DNA from: Halisarca cf. caerulea
Lineage: Eukaryota; Porifera; Demospongiae; Chondrillida; Halisarcidae
Length of the DNA: 64,000 nucleotides
Assembly: GCA_963170055.1 (NCBI GenBank)
Contig: CAUJGJ010000214.1
Coordinates: forward strand, 146,001 to 210,000
Direction: 5' to 3'
In this document: in pieces, positions 53,167 to 63,145 of the stretch
Position numbering within the stretch: the first letter of the stretch is position 1
Layout: every line of letters begins with the position of its first letter
Translations under genes and position numbers: made by a program
Notes under the pieces: model-generated
What the model was told of the DNA's origin: nothing
What the model saw: only the letters and a program-made list of their open reading frames with translations
Databases searched by the model: none

Positions 53167-54914
53167 GGGTGGGGCTGAATAGGCGAGCCCTGAACAAAGG
53201 AAGAGGAAATTTGATTCCTAGAAATCATGTCAGCCAAAGTATTGAAGCTGCCTGGAATGTGCTGGGCCTCGAAAGAGAATTGGAAATGAGCTGAGAAGAA
53301 GGAGAGACACCGCAAAAGGTGCATGGCAATACCAGAAGGCTCCTTTGACGAGCCTTTGTTGACGACTTGAACAACAGACATATTATCAACATGGAATTGC
53401 ACCAGTTGACCTGACCAGTGCTTCCCCCATAAGGCAGCTGCCAAAACAACTGGGACCAACTCCTTTAACATAATGTTCTGAGCTGCCCAAGACAGAGGCC
53501 AAGAGCTTTGAAGCCACAGTGTACCCCACACTGCCCCACAGCCCCAGGTACCAGAGGCATCTGAAAAAACATGTGCTGAGGGGGTGGCAAGATGGGACAA
53601 GTTAAGCAGAGAAATTCCATTCCACCGTTGAACAAATATTGACCACCAAAGAATATCCGATCGACTCTCCTTGTTAAGGCGAATATGGTGAAAAGGTTTG
53701 ACCCCAATGCAGAGAAGATTTGTTAGCCTCCTTACAAAAGAACGGCCTTGGGGAACCACATTACAGGCAAACTGCAAGACACCAAGAAGATGCTCTAGTT
53801 CCTTTCGGGTGCAATATTTCTTTCTCTGCCACTCACACAACTCTAATTGCAATCGAGTCAGCTTATCTTCTGGTAGGCAAGCTTCCATGGTGACTGTATT
53901 CAGCCGAATACCCAAAAAGGTCAGCTCAGTTGATGGCCCTTCAATTTTGCCAGCAGCTAAGGGGACACCCAACATGTCACAGATTCGTAACATACAGGAG
54001 AGAAAGAATTCACACTCATCAGCAGAGGAACCCACCACAAGGAAGTCATCCAAATAGTGGATGACCCTAGAGATGCCTTCATTACGCAGGATCCCCTCCA
54101 GGGCATCAGCATATGCATTGAATAGCATTGGGGCTGAACGGAGGCCAAAGGGCAGCTGAGTGTCAATATACACCTTACCTTGCCACTGCATACCCAATAA
54201 GTACCGGTCATCGGGGTGCACGGGAATAATGCGGAAGGCATTTGCGATATCAATTTTTACCGCAAAGGCACCGTGCCCAGCATTCACAATCAAGCGAGCA
54301 GCATCATCAATCCTGGAATAGGACATACTGGCATCTGCAGACGAGATACCATCATTGACACTAGAGTCTGGAGGGTGCGACAGGTCAACAATCAATCTCC
54401 ATTTCCCGGGTTTATTTGCCTTGGGGATGACCCCAAACCGATTGACTACTACACCCTCAAGGATGGCTGGGTCAAAAGGGCCAGCCACATTTCCTGCTAC
54501 CAGCTCAGCCTCCAGGTATGTTTGGACCACATCTGGGTGAGCCTGAGCTGATGGCATGTTCCTGGCAGCTGAACGACAGGAGGCAGAGGGATTGAACCCA
54601 ATCCTCACACCCAAACTCAAGCCGTCCAATAACGACTGCACCCAAACCTGATTAGGGTGGTCAGACAGGAGCATGGCCCATGCATCTACCCTCAAAGGAG
54701 TATGCACCACTCTTGCCGAAGGAGGGAGGACAGGGATGGGACTCACTGCATGCAAACAAGCAGCTCTGTTCAACGAACAAAAGCGTTTAGCGTGCGAGAC
54801 CGCTGCTCTCCAGCAAATTGGCTTCCAAGTGAAAGAACCTAGGGGGATGCAACATGCAGCTCCATCTAATTTACCACCACTGAGGCTCAACTCAGAACAT
54901 TCTACGTAAGACAC
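53061..54914 (-). CDS. Reverse transcriptase-RNase H of DIRS-like element
   Basis: 617 codons, uninterrupted. RT motifs in order: KWRLIVDLSHP, AVKIDIANAFRIIPVHP (motif A Asp), LPFGLRSAPMLFN (motif B), IHYLDDFLVVG (motif C, YLDD). RNase H follows: HVFSDASGTWGCGAVWG (first Asp), ELVPVVLAAALWG (Glu), VQFHVDNMSVVQVVNKGSSK (Asp), and PGSFNTLADMISRNQ (final Asp). It copies element RNA into DNA and removes the template. The frame ends inside the start of the recombinase. Active-site residues are all present. Confidence 0.92.
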   Translation of the reverse strand: MSYVECSELSLSGGKLDGAACCIPLGSFTWKPICWRAAVSHAKRFCSLNRAACLHAVSPIPVLPPSARVVHTPLRVDAWAMLLSDHPNQVWVQSLLDGLSLGVRIGFNPSASCRSAARNMPSAQAHPDVVQTYLEAELVAGNVAGPFDPAILEGVVVNRFGVIPKANKPGKWRLIVDLSHPPDSSVNDGISSADASMSYSRIDDAARLIVNAGHGAFAVKIDIANAFRIIPVHPDDRYLLGMQWQGKVYIDTQLPFGLRSAPMLFNAYADALEGILRNEGISRVIHYLDDFLVVGSSADECEFFLSCMLRICDMLGVPLAAGKIEGPSTELTFLGIRLNTVTMEACLPEDKLTRLQLELCEWQRKKYCTRKELEHLLGVLQFACNVVPQGRSFVRRLTNLLCIGVKPFHHIRLNKESRSDILWWSIFVQRWNGISLLNLSHLATPSAHVFSDASGTWGCGAVWGTLWLQSSWPLSWAAQNIMLKELVPVVLAAALWGKHWSGQLVQFHVDNMSVVQVVNKGSSKEPSGIAMHLLRCLSFFSAHFQFSFEAQHIPGSFNTLADMISRNQISSSFVQGSPIQPHPCAIPPPLWALLVLESPDWSSERWRQLFNNFMNVA

Positions 54915-55125
54915 ACTGTGGTAAGATTATAAAATATGGCCAAGGAGTGGCATCAACATAATATTACCAGTTATAATTATTACCACAAAAGAATAATATG
55001 GTACCATGAGTGAGGAGGATAAATAAACAAAAATGTGAGAGAAACAACCAATAGGATAAAATAAAAAGTACTACACAAATACAGTAGATACGGCTAAGTG
55101 GTTGTGAGGAGAATAAATTAAAAGG

Positions 55126-55811
55126 TTATGCTGTAGACTTCTTTGTCTTGGGAGCACCAAAAGGGCAGGCCCCTGCTTTATGCTTCGGGCTGAAGCAAGA
55201 TGAACAGACGTGACCAAATTTGCACGATCTAAAGGTGCATGTCCCGTCATTCCATTTGAAGCAGGCAAGCTCAGATTTTGGCCGCTTCCCTTTTGGCACG
55301 ACACTGGGTCCAGAGGGGGCAGTGCTGTTGTGGACCGATGCCAAAGCCCACAATTCTTGGTCCAACTTTTCCCAGGGGAAGGAAGGGTTAGCGACCGCCT
55401 TCCCCCTAGCTGCCTGTTCGTACACGGCCCAAGCTGAGCCTGGCAGGTCCCGGGCAAGTCTGGCAACCGAACCCACAAAAACCAACAGCTTTAGGGCTAA
55501 GGCAGGGTCTCGAGAAGCCAAAGCCTGGCCAAAGGTGCTAAAGGCCAACACCCACTTGGTAAAATCCGAAATAGGAGTGGCCTTCTTACGCTTCTGCTCA
55601 GGATAGAGACAGGCTTCCTGAATTTTTTCTGGAAGGAGTTCAGATAACTCCACATACTGGTGCTTCTGCACCCTGGACAGGAGCTCAGGAGGGATAGAAG
55701 GGAGCCCCCCACTGAGAACCAGACCATAAGAGTGAACCGGCATTTCCTCGGTGGGATTCCCTGTAGGCACAGTTGGCTCCAAACCAGACAATGTGGCTTC
55801 ATTGAGAGAAC
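55126..55811 (-). CDS. Gag-like protein, exon 2 (zinc-knuckle region)
   Basis: The minus-strand exon opens after acceptor CTATGTGCTTCAG and reads SLNEATLSGLEPTVPTG onward to a stop at 55126. A helical middle (ELSELLPEKIQEACLYPEQK) is followed by a Cys/His-rich segment CFKWNDGTCTFRSCKFGHVC and CSSCFSPKHKAGACPF, likely RNA- or DNA-binding knuckles, and a basic tail. Position 5' of the RT frame and the knuckle make it the element's gag-like protein. An internal ATG (MSGLEP frame, 55791) could also serve as a start if the intron is not used. Confidence 0.75.
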
Positions 55812-57859
55812 CTGAAGCACATAGACAGAAAAACCCTCAGTACATACGTAGTACATAGTACGTATGACTGTATACTGCCCAATTAAAGGAGCAGACAACC
55901 CACAGCTACATAGCTGAACTCACAACACAGCAGGCTAAGATGACCGTAATGTCAACAGCCCCCAACCAAAAACCAACACCAGATAAGCTTTCAGCTGGGA
56001 CCAAGCCAGCGTAAAGCAAATCCAACAATGCCCCAGCACAACTGCTATTTGGGACAGTATATGATCAGACCAGGACGCAACCTATAATTTATATAGTTGG
56101 ACCTTAAGAGAATAAGTCAAGCCAGCAGTACTACCAGAAGTACTCGAAACCAAATACACGATATTGTCCATTCCCAAATACAGAACAATGGAGTACGAGA
56201 CGAGCTTATTGCCACCCAATGACTAGCACCAGGCCAGGTGGTACGTAAGGGAAGCACAACCACCAACTGAATACCGAACCACATATAGCTGTATAACAAC
56301 CACTATGCACTGACCATGCAGCGCCAAACGAGTTACGATGTACACAGCACCGAGAACATGACCACCACGACTGACACAGAGAAGTACACGTACAAGGTCA
56401 CAAACATGCCACGACCTTTGACCCAACACAAAGGCAATATCACCAAGCAACTGTCAACGCTAACATTGCAAGCGGCATGGCAGTAGCCCACAAACCACAC
56501 TGCAACCTGTGCAAAGATGGGCAAGATAGCAATGAGGAATGGAAACCTCGCTAACAGCAGTAATAAAATGTACTGCTACCCATGAACCAGCATAGCCGTG
56601 CAATAATGAGCAGGCCAATGCCCTATACTGAACACATGCCCCCTAAGCATGAATTCGGGACCACGACCAGAACCTAGTAGAACTAGGCACCACCAGACTG
56701 GCCCAGCCAGTAAAGACACACAGCTACAGGACAGCAGTACTCCTGCCGCAGCAACCAACATACAGCATGTATTGACAACATACTGCAATCCGTGAAAAAT
56801 CACATATAGCCATATAGTACCAAACAAACTGCACAGGTATAAAATACCAACTGAAACATAAAGTATAAAGCCAAGTATAGTGCCATGATTGCAAACACAT
56901 CAAACAAAGACATTCATAGCAGAATAATGCCAGGCAAAGGACAAAAAACACACCCGCAGCAACAGTGTAAGGGCAAATATAATATTACAAACATACCCAA
57001 AGCAGTGAGCGGCAAAACAAACTGCAAACGGATAACACACAGCAGTACGCGGACAAGCCAACTGCAAGCCAGCTAGATAGCACAGCATAGTGCCCAGCAA
57101 ACTGTAACCAACAACACGGAGCAGGAGAGCAACAAGGAAACTTGACGGAGCCACGACCGCAAAATACATGAGATGGCCACCCGTATATATATACGCAGAG
57201 AATACTGCAGAACATAACAACCACTGCCAGTAAGCCACACTCAGCAGTATAATGAAGAACACAGCCACAAATAGAGAATTAATACCAAGCGGAAGGACAT
57301 GAGTCTGAAACCCCCAACAGATATACATGGCATACAGCAAGATAACGTTACAGGGTAATCATGCTGGAATATCCCAAAGACAGGGGAAATAAAGGCAATA
57401 CTGCAACATAGACTACTTATATAGCTCAGCAGTATACTAACAACAGACTGTGGCACTGTACCACTCCCGTGGGAACTAAACTTTAGGAGAAAACAGCAGC
57501 AAGACACTAAACCAAAGAGCCAACATGGCCAAAAATACATACCAACCCTAGTAGACAGCACCATGAGACGAACTTGCCGAAGCACCAGGGCTAAAGGCCA
57601 GCCGTAAAAAGGAGGCCTTCTACATAAGACCAACCCAGTCCGAGAGCTCAACAATAACGAAGGCTAGCTAAGTACACTGCGCAAGAGCAGCCATCCAAAC
57701 AAAAAACTGTAATACGACCAAGAAAAAGAGCATGTGTTCCAAACACAGCTAACCGCACCACATGCTCAGTAATAAAGGCTCAAGGTATATAATACGGTCA
57801 AACGGCCAAAAACAGGAGCAACAAATAACAAACAACTGACCACAAATATGATAACCTGC
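55812..57859 (-). other. Proposed intron of the DIRS-like gag
   Basis: Compositionally distinct from the host DNA (on the + strand rich in CA, AAC and AGC). Numerous short Cys/Val/Leu-rich reading frames overlap here without any recognisable product. I treat them as noise. Confidence 0.45.
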
Positions 57860-58064
57860 CTGAAGGCTGCGAAAGGGCGGGGTTGGCGTCAGTAGAGCTC
57901 GAGGTACGCTGCTGTTGAAGCACAGCCAACTGCTGCGTGAGGGAGACTTGGACCTCCTGCTGCCGCGCAACTTGTTCCTTCAGGCCAGAAACAGCTGAAA
58001 CCAGGTCCTCTAATACCGACTTCTCAACAGATACAGACGAATTGGCAACGGGAAGCTCGGCCAT
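57860..58064 (-). CDS. Gag-like protein, exon 1 (coiled coil)
   Basis: ATG at 58064 begins MAELPVANSSVSVEKSVLED and continues through a coiled-coil stretch, LKEQVARQQEVQVSLTQQL, to ...NPALSQPSG. Joined at CCTTCAG/GCAGGT to the acceptor at 55811, the frame continues into exon 2. The donor is GC rather than GT; the nearest GT (4 nt later) would break the frame. The 2048-nt intron has no recognised coding content. DIRS-order elements are known to carry spliceosomal introns. Confidence 0.6.
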
Positions 58065-58705
58065 TGCGACACAAAGCGAAAAACTCAGGAATAGCACGTC
58101 AACGGACTGCGAGTGGGACTTTCTTCAACGAGAGTTGGAGGAAGAATGGACAGGTTGCTAACAGCACGACGTTACTACCTAGCTCGAAGAACGGGATTGG
58201 TGTAGCGCAACTACAAATTGATACGTCGCCATTTTGGGTGAATGTGACGTCAGCATACATTTACTTTAAAGCGCTACACTACATTCTGCATTGATCCCCT
58301 TTAAGATCCCATTGGCAGGCATTGCGGGCATTAACTCCGTTTAAACTTCTATTAAACTCCATATAAAAAAGAGACATTCTAGCTTTATTCCTTACTATAA
58401 CTTACTTTTTAGATTTATCTACTCAATCATTCCCTGAAATAAAGCTAGCATCTGAATATTCCAATCACATGCATGCAGATTGTTTTATAACTGTTCATTC
58501 TGTCCAGCGAAACGCAATCAACGGCAACGGCCATTTACGTAACAAAGAGTTTTACTTTGGTTCAGAAGAACCCCCCCATAATTCAACCTGGCTACAGGCC
58601 TGATCAGCGACAGCACATCGCTGGATCTGATACATCAACACACAGCTCTTTGCTGCAAGTACACCAGCAGCGCTCCATCGTTCACGCTGCTCACTCGGGG
58701 AGTAT

Positions 58706-58910
58706 TGTGTTGGATAGTATTTTTGGCCTTTGTGTGTTTTGTATTTAACCACTCTGTTTATTATTAATTGTACTTTACGTTCATGCGCACAACGATCATC
58801 CATGTGTGTCCCTGTTCACCTGTCTTTTGTCTTGTCTCGTGCTGGTTCTCCTATTATTCAATAAAACTAATGGTTACGGTTCTTGTGCCTAATAACCCAC
58901 ATCAACCATA
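58706..58910 (+). repeat. Right LTR
   Basis: 204 bp, uninterrupted. It holds TTCAATAAAACT, a polyadenylation signal, and keeps the empty-site sequence CATCCATGTGTGTCC that the MITE interrupts in the left LTR. Confidence 0.82.
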
Positions 58911-59007
58911 GATATAGGAACAGTGGAGGCGTTATTCTTTTATTCACTATTAGCTATTACTGAGATATGTATATACACTGCCCAATTATATTTTAGTTCA
59001 CTTAGTT

Positions 59008-59057
59008 TTGGTATTGAAACCTGCAGTTTAGGACCTAAACTGCAGGGCCAATACCAA
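59008..59057. repeat. 50-bp near-perfect palindrome
   Basis: TTGGTATTGAAACCTGCAGT plus TTAGG against CCTAAACTGCAGG...CCAATACCAA; one small mismatch region near the outer third. Confidence 0.85.
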
Positions 59058-59335
59058 CCCAGGGCCAAAATAGCACAATATACATACCAAGCTTATCTGC
59101 AGATGGTGTATGGTTCAACCTTTTCAAGTTATTTGAACATTAACAATATCATGTAAAATGTACTGACCACGTTAACCAGAGACGAAGCATTGCTGTTTTG
59201 CCAATGTGCTATAAGGCCTTTTCTGGGAATTCCACCCTGAAATCATCAGTAGCACTGGGCAAAGCAGTAACGGATGTTCCCTGGAAACCTCCCATCACAG
59301 GATTATTCAAGGAAAATCCAAAACTGCTAGATGGT
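59055..59335. repeat. Fragments of the 44190 arm and 18480 repeat
   Basis: ATACATACCAAGC...TGCAGATGGTG and TTTCAAGTTATTTGAACAT repeat the 44190-44270 arm. GTGCTATAAGGCC and GGGAATTCCA repeat the 18480 block. Confidence 0.5.
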
Positions 59336-59439
59336 ATTAAACAGACATCTTCAGCGAATGCCTAGATTAAAGCCAAGTACTGGTTAGTTAGGTTATTAAT
59401 AATATTCAGGCGTATACGAATGCCAAATCTGCGTATAGT

Positions 59440-60100
59440 GACGTTTTCTGTCGTCACTGTTGCTCTGTCACATGCTGGCTTGTCACCCAACTCAATGTTA
59501 TTCGGAATTTTCAGTTTTTGGCTGGGTGCTACGTGGGGGAACAAGCTGGAGACAGCTTTTTGGTGCCAATTTCGAGCCATTTGAAATATACAACTTTTCC
59601 ATGTGGGGGAGAGAGAGCTTTTGTTCCTGTCCCAAGTTACAGGAGGTTGAATGTTGGCTTTTGAGGCCCAATTGATCAGATCTTGGCTTTGGAAAGGAAC
59701 GGTCAACTCACCCACATGGAAAAGTTAGTAAATGTTTTGTTATAGCAATTTTTTGTGAAAAAATAGTCTTGGAAGCGTTTCGCCATGTACCACCCAAAGC
59801 GTTTCACTTTTTAGTAGGAGTTAGGAAAACCTTAGTAGCTTCTTCGTGATTAAAACAAGCTGTCCAAAAAGGTAATCATCCAAACATTTATGTGTCTACC
59901 TACATCTTAATCCCTTATCTGACGCTCTGTATCTACTACAAGTTGAGAACAGAAGCTGTATAAGTTGAGAACAAAAGCTGTAAAAAAGACCAAAATTTTT
60001 ACACTTCCAAATTAGCGCATGCGTACACAGCAAACATTAACTATTTCAACTATGCACTCCAGTGAACCTTATCATAACAATCTGGACATGTTCCACATGC
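59440..60100. repeat. GCATGTGG-family segment, inverted
   Basis: CCCACGTAGCACC-type, TTCCTGTCCCAAGTTACAGG, CCACATGGAAAAGTTAGTAA and AAATTAGCGCATGCG are reverse complements of blocks in 23901-24618 and 44726-45245. The last 90 bp instead match the right end at 45775-45861 (CTGGACATGTTCCACATGCG), so this is a junction of two copies. Confidence 0.62.
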
Positions 60101-60204
60101 GATAGCAAAGAAAATACTAATAATACTAAAAATGTGTGTATAACACATGTAGTGCAGTGTTGGAAGAAGGTGCATGTGCAGATATGTATGTGGGATGGTA
60201 GGGG

Positions 60205-60432
60205 TACTTTTATAACTAAGGGGGTGTGAGGGGTATGCTCCCCCCAGTGAAATTTTGAGTTTTTATTTTATATAAGGTGATATCTGTGGCTATTTTGGAC
60301 CATTCAAGGTTGATTTTGACACTCAAGTAGGGCCTTCTCTATAGTAAGTTGCACTATGGCTGGAATTTTTTAGGAGTGAAAGCTGGAGAGTTTGGGGTGG
60401 AAGCTTCCCCCTACCCCTACTGGATAGAACCC
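60205..60432. repeat. CAGGGTTCTAT MITE fragment
   Basis: GACACTCAAGTAGGGCCTTC, GTGGAAGCTTCCCCC and TGGATAGAACCCTACT match the 41764-42350 element inverted. The opposite end is missing. Confidence 0.6.
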
Positions 60433-60794
60433 TACTTTATAGACCAATGGTTCTGAAAGGGTACTTTGGAGAATTACACACATACACCTATTAGATCAGG
60501 CACTAACTAACATTGATGGCACAAAAGCTGCTAATTACTCTTTAACCTTGAAGAGATTTTAGATATGTCGACAGAAAAGGTAGTCAAGAATAGCTGTTTA
60601 TATGTTTTAAAACACTACATTCTCCTTTTATGTTCCATATTTGTGATGAGTTCAGTTCTGCATTCAATTTTTCCTCTTAAAACAAGGCTAACCTAATTTT
60701 CAAGAGGGGGCAAGATTCTGGCAAGGGGTTGAATGCCCCCCCCCCTAAATGAAACACTGTGGTTTATTGCTCTTTATTATGTTTAATTCTTTAG

Positions 60795-60839
60795 AACCAA
60801 CTGGAAAAAGGAGGTGATGTAACTGCTGTTACTCAACAG
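60795..60839 (+). CDS. Coiled-coil exon 8 (15 codons)
   Basis: Acceptor TTAATTCTTTAG, donor CAG/GTAACT; reads NQLEKGGDVTAVTQQ in phase 0. The Gly-Gly-Asp may be a hinge between coiled-coil segments. Confidence 0.65.
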
Positions 60840-60917
60840 GTAACTATTGAATACAATTTTTAATACAACTTGCATGTGTGGAGGCACTTTGTGCAGTGAA
60901 GTTACTCAATTGTCTAG

Positions 60918-60986
60918 TATGAGGAGCAGAAGAGAATGTTAGAAGAAAGCTTCAAACATAAAGAGAAAAGTCTACAGCATAAGATT
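60918..60986 (+). CDS. Coiled-coil exon 9 (23 codons)
   Basis: Acceptor CAATTGTCTAG, donor ATT/GTAAGT (strong). Begins YEEQKRMLEESFKHKEK and ends SLQHKI, phase 0. The intron before it is only 78 nt. Confidence 0.75.
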
Positions 60987-61226
60987 GTAAGTCAAATGTC
61001 CACACCACATCCACAATAGACTCATTGGTCAACACTGTCCTTGCATTATACACATAATAGTTAATATGCATAGTTGAGCCCATCGACCGTGATAATTAGG
61101 GTTATGAGGGTCAATTGATGGTGAACGAAAGTACGATTGAGTATAGAAAAGCGTTTGTAACAATGTTTCTGTTTTGTTCTCAATGTCTCGATGTCAGTGC
61201 TGTGTTTGGGGGTGTTTTAACCTATT

Positions 61227-61239
<13 letters not shown>

Positions 61240-61294
<55 letters not shown>

Positions 61295-61300
61295 TATAAG
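61240..61300. repeat. (TA)n tract
   Basis: About 55 bp of TA with a short interruption near its 3' end. Confidence 0.92.
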
Positions 61301-61411
61301 AAGAAAAATGTTTTTATAGTTTCCCAGCAAGATAATGGATAATCGTGATAGATTTCAGTAGTTGCTGCGTGTTATCATCCAATGTCAAGCAGACATTGGT
61401 AACATTTAGAG

Positions 61412-61845
61412 CACTGGCGTAGGAACCAGGGGGGCTGGGGGGGCTGCAGCCCCCCTGTAAATTTTACATGGGGGGCTGAGCCCCCCTTTGAAATAACCAG
61501 CTTACAATGGTAACCTGAGAGGAAAACTGTATATTATACTCAGAAAAGCTTACAATTAAGTATGAATTATCACAAAGTTGGTTAGATTTATACCCAAAGA
61601 AGGCAAGAATTTCCGTTTGAACGTCTGTAACTTTTGATTCTGTCCAAAGCTCACTGTCTACAGCCGTTAGGTCGGCCATTTCATTCGCCTCAGTGACGTG
61701 AATAAAATGTCGGATTTAGGTCAGTTGTAAGTATACTAGATATTTTTTGAATATTCACCCATGTACTCAACTTTGCAATTAATATACATAGGTGCTGACC
61801 TTTGAGGACAGCCCCCCCACTGTGAAACAACTTCCTACGCCCCTG
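61412..61845. mobile_element. MITE, CACTGGCGTAGGAAC ends, 5-bp TSD
   Basis: CACTGGCGTAGGAACCAGGG at the left pairs with CTTCCTACGCCCCTG at the right. TAGAG is duplicated at 61407-61411 and 61846-61850. The interior begins with a G-rich/C-rich hairpin (GGGGGGCTG...CAGCCCCCC). 434 bp. Confidence 0.82.
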
Positions 61846-61859
61846 TAGAGGATGTTTTG

Positions 61860-62400
61860 TGAAAGTAACAAAAGGCTACGAAGAGATATCTCAGTCAATA
61901 CACGAAGAAGAACTACAAATAAACGATAATATGCAAATTCGTTCACGTAATCTTTGTTCTTCTTAGTCAAGTTTGCATGACCTTCTTCTTTGCCATCTTT
62001 GTTGTTTAAATTGTTAGCTGGCAAAAGTAACAAAATATGCGTGAAAATCAACTGAACAGTGTTTTTCATTCTAGCTTTTCAAACCAAAATGAAGCAGTCT
62101 CTGTCGTTAACGTCTGAAATAGATGCAGTTTCCAAACTTAAAAGTTCTCAGCCAATATATTGTCCCGTCCAATATAAGGGTCACGTGAACGAAAAAGGGT
62201 TACCGATTTGGGAGTCCTCTCATGCATTCTGGCTGTGCTTGCATAGCATGACCATGCATAATATGGAGGTGCATGTGCTTCTGTGATACTGCAATGCAGT
62301 GCTAGTATATAAACCATATAAAAAACATTTAAAAGTGTATATAGGGATGAAAAATTGTCATTTGTCAAAAATCATCGGAACATGTACAAGGTAGAGTTAT
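61860..62400. other. No gene recognised
   Basis: A 75-codon + strand frame at 62059-62286 follows a CATTCTAG acceptor-like word, but it is in the wrong phase for the coiled-coil gene and resembles nothing I know. Confidence 0.35.
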
Positions 62401-62404
62401 TAGT

Positions 62405-62515
62405 TGATTAGGCCTGGATGGGCTAGACAGGCATAGGGCTAGGCACACATGGGGCTAGACGGGTGTAGAGCTAGTCAGAGGTGGTTTGAACTGGGTGCAG
62501 TATGCAAATTTCTAC
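62405..62515. repeat. Minisatellite end, GGGCTAGACAGGCATA units
   Basis: Four to five imperfect units followed by GGTTTGAACTGGGTGCAGTA and TGCAAATTTCTAC, the terminus seen at 10094 and 41599. A solo end without a partner in the window. Confidence 0.7.
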
Positions 62516-62906
62516 TTACCACATTACATTATATTGCTTATATAATTCTTCTAAGGGTGCGTGGCACTGAGCTATTCATCTTGAATCTGCCATAATCAGC
62601 TCCCTTTGAGCAATTCTCCATTCATTTGTTGTAAATTTGTTCAAACTGGTATAGCAGCATCTACTAGTATACTGTACAAACAGCCAGGAAAATCCTACCA
62701 ACTAGATCATGACCACATAAACATGATGCACGGGAGAAATGACTTTGTAGTCGCCATACTCGTTGAATGTTGATCATAAGCAAGACTTGATACCGTTTTA
62801 AGTGCTTAACAATGTTCGTTTGCTAATTCTAACATAGAACAGGTATCCAATTACTAAGGTTCAATAACATTACTATATTATACATTATGTGCATGTGTGT
62901 GCCCAT

Positions 62907-62911
<5 letters not shown>

Positions 62912-62973
<62 letters not shown>
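62912..62973. repeat. (GT)n microsatellite
   Basis: About 62 bp of GT, 47 nt before the next exon's acceptor. Confidence 0.95.
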
Positions 62974-62976
<3 letters not shown>

Positions 62977-63020
62977 ATACATATGTATTGTATGTTCGAC
63001 TTGAGTACTAACTTTCATAG

Positions 63021-63074
63021 GAATGCATTACATTGGAGGAAAAACGCCAGGCTGAGGAAGCAAAACGCATTCAA
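63021..63074 (+). CDS. Coiled-coil exon 10 (18 codons)
   Basis: Acceptor ACTAACTTTCATAG, donor CAA/GTAAGT; reads ECITLEEKRQAEEAKRIQ in phase 0. Intron of 71 nt follows. Confidence 0.78.
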
Positions 63075-63145
63075 GTAAGTTTAACTTATTTTTATAGGCA
63101 TATAGAAAGTCATCCGTCTTTCAAGTTCTCATCTTTTTGATATAG

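Larger units (their letters stand above)
51560..58290 (-). mobile_element. DIRS-order (Ngaro-like) retroelement, coding part intact
   Basis: In minus-strand order: coiled-coil/gag-like protein with an intron (58064 to 55126), RT-RNase H (54914 to 53061) and tyrosine recombinase (53166 to 52135, overlapping the RT frame). A tyrosine recombinase in place of an integrase defines the DIRS order. I see no adenine-methyltransferase domain, which points to an Ngaro-like rather than classical DIRS1 layout. Exact termini are not resolved; 51318-58602 is the widest bracket. Confidence 0.8.
51318..58602. mobile_element. Inverted CAGGCCTGTAG termini around the DIRS region
   Basis: CAGGCCTGTAGGCAAGGGGG with TTCTGTGG at the left is inverted as TTCAGAAGAACCCCCCCATA...GGCTACAGGCCTG at the right. 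These may bound a DNA element into which the DIRS-type element jumped, or be the inverted termini of the DIRS-type element itself. ATCA occurs near both junctions, offset by one base on the left. Confidence 0.5.
50068..58910 (+). mobile_element. LTR retrotransposon, gutted by later insertions
   Basis: The block at 50068-50598 and the one at 58706-58910 are direct repeats (GGATAGTATTT, GGCCTTTGTGTGTTTTGTAT, TATTATTAATTGTACT, CACCTGTCT, CCCACATCAACCATA). A short duplication, AGATA or GATAT depending on exact LTR ends, flanks the pair. A primer-site-like TTGGTGACCC follows the left LTR, and a purine-rich CGGGGAGTA tract precedes the right, giving + orientation. No polymerase remains between them; only leader/gag-side sequence (50599-51317) and about 100 bp at the 3' side survive. 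Confidence 0.8.

Noticed and set aside
55900..57750. Numerous Cys/Val/Leu-rich minus-strand frames
   Set aside because: They overlap each other in different frames within the proposed gag intron and reflect base composition.
60560..60580. Possible micro-exon ending AAAAG/GTAGTC
   Set aside because: Would be 17 nt and break the phase-0 pattern; the longer version contains a stop.
62059..62286. 75-codon frame after a CATTCTAG acceptor-like word
   Set aside because: Wrong phase for the surrounding gene, an in-frame stop when read in phase 0, and no recognisable family.
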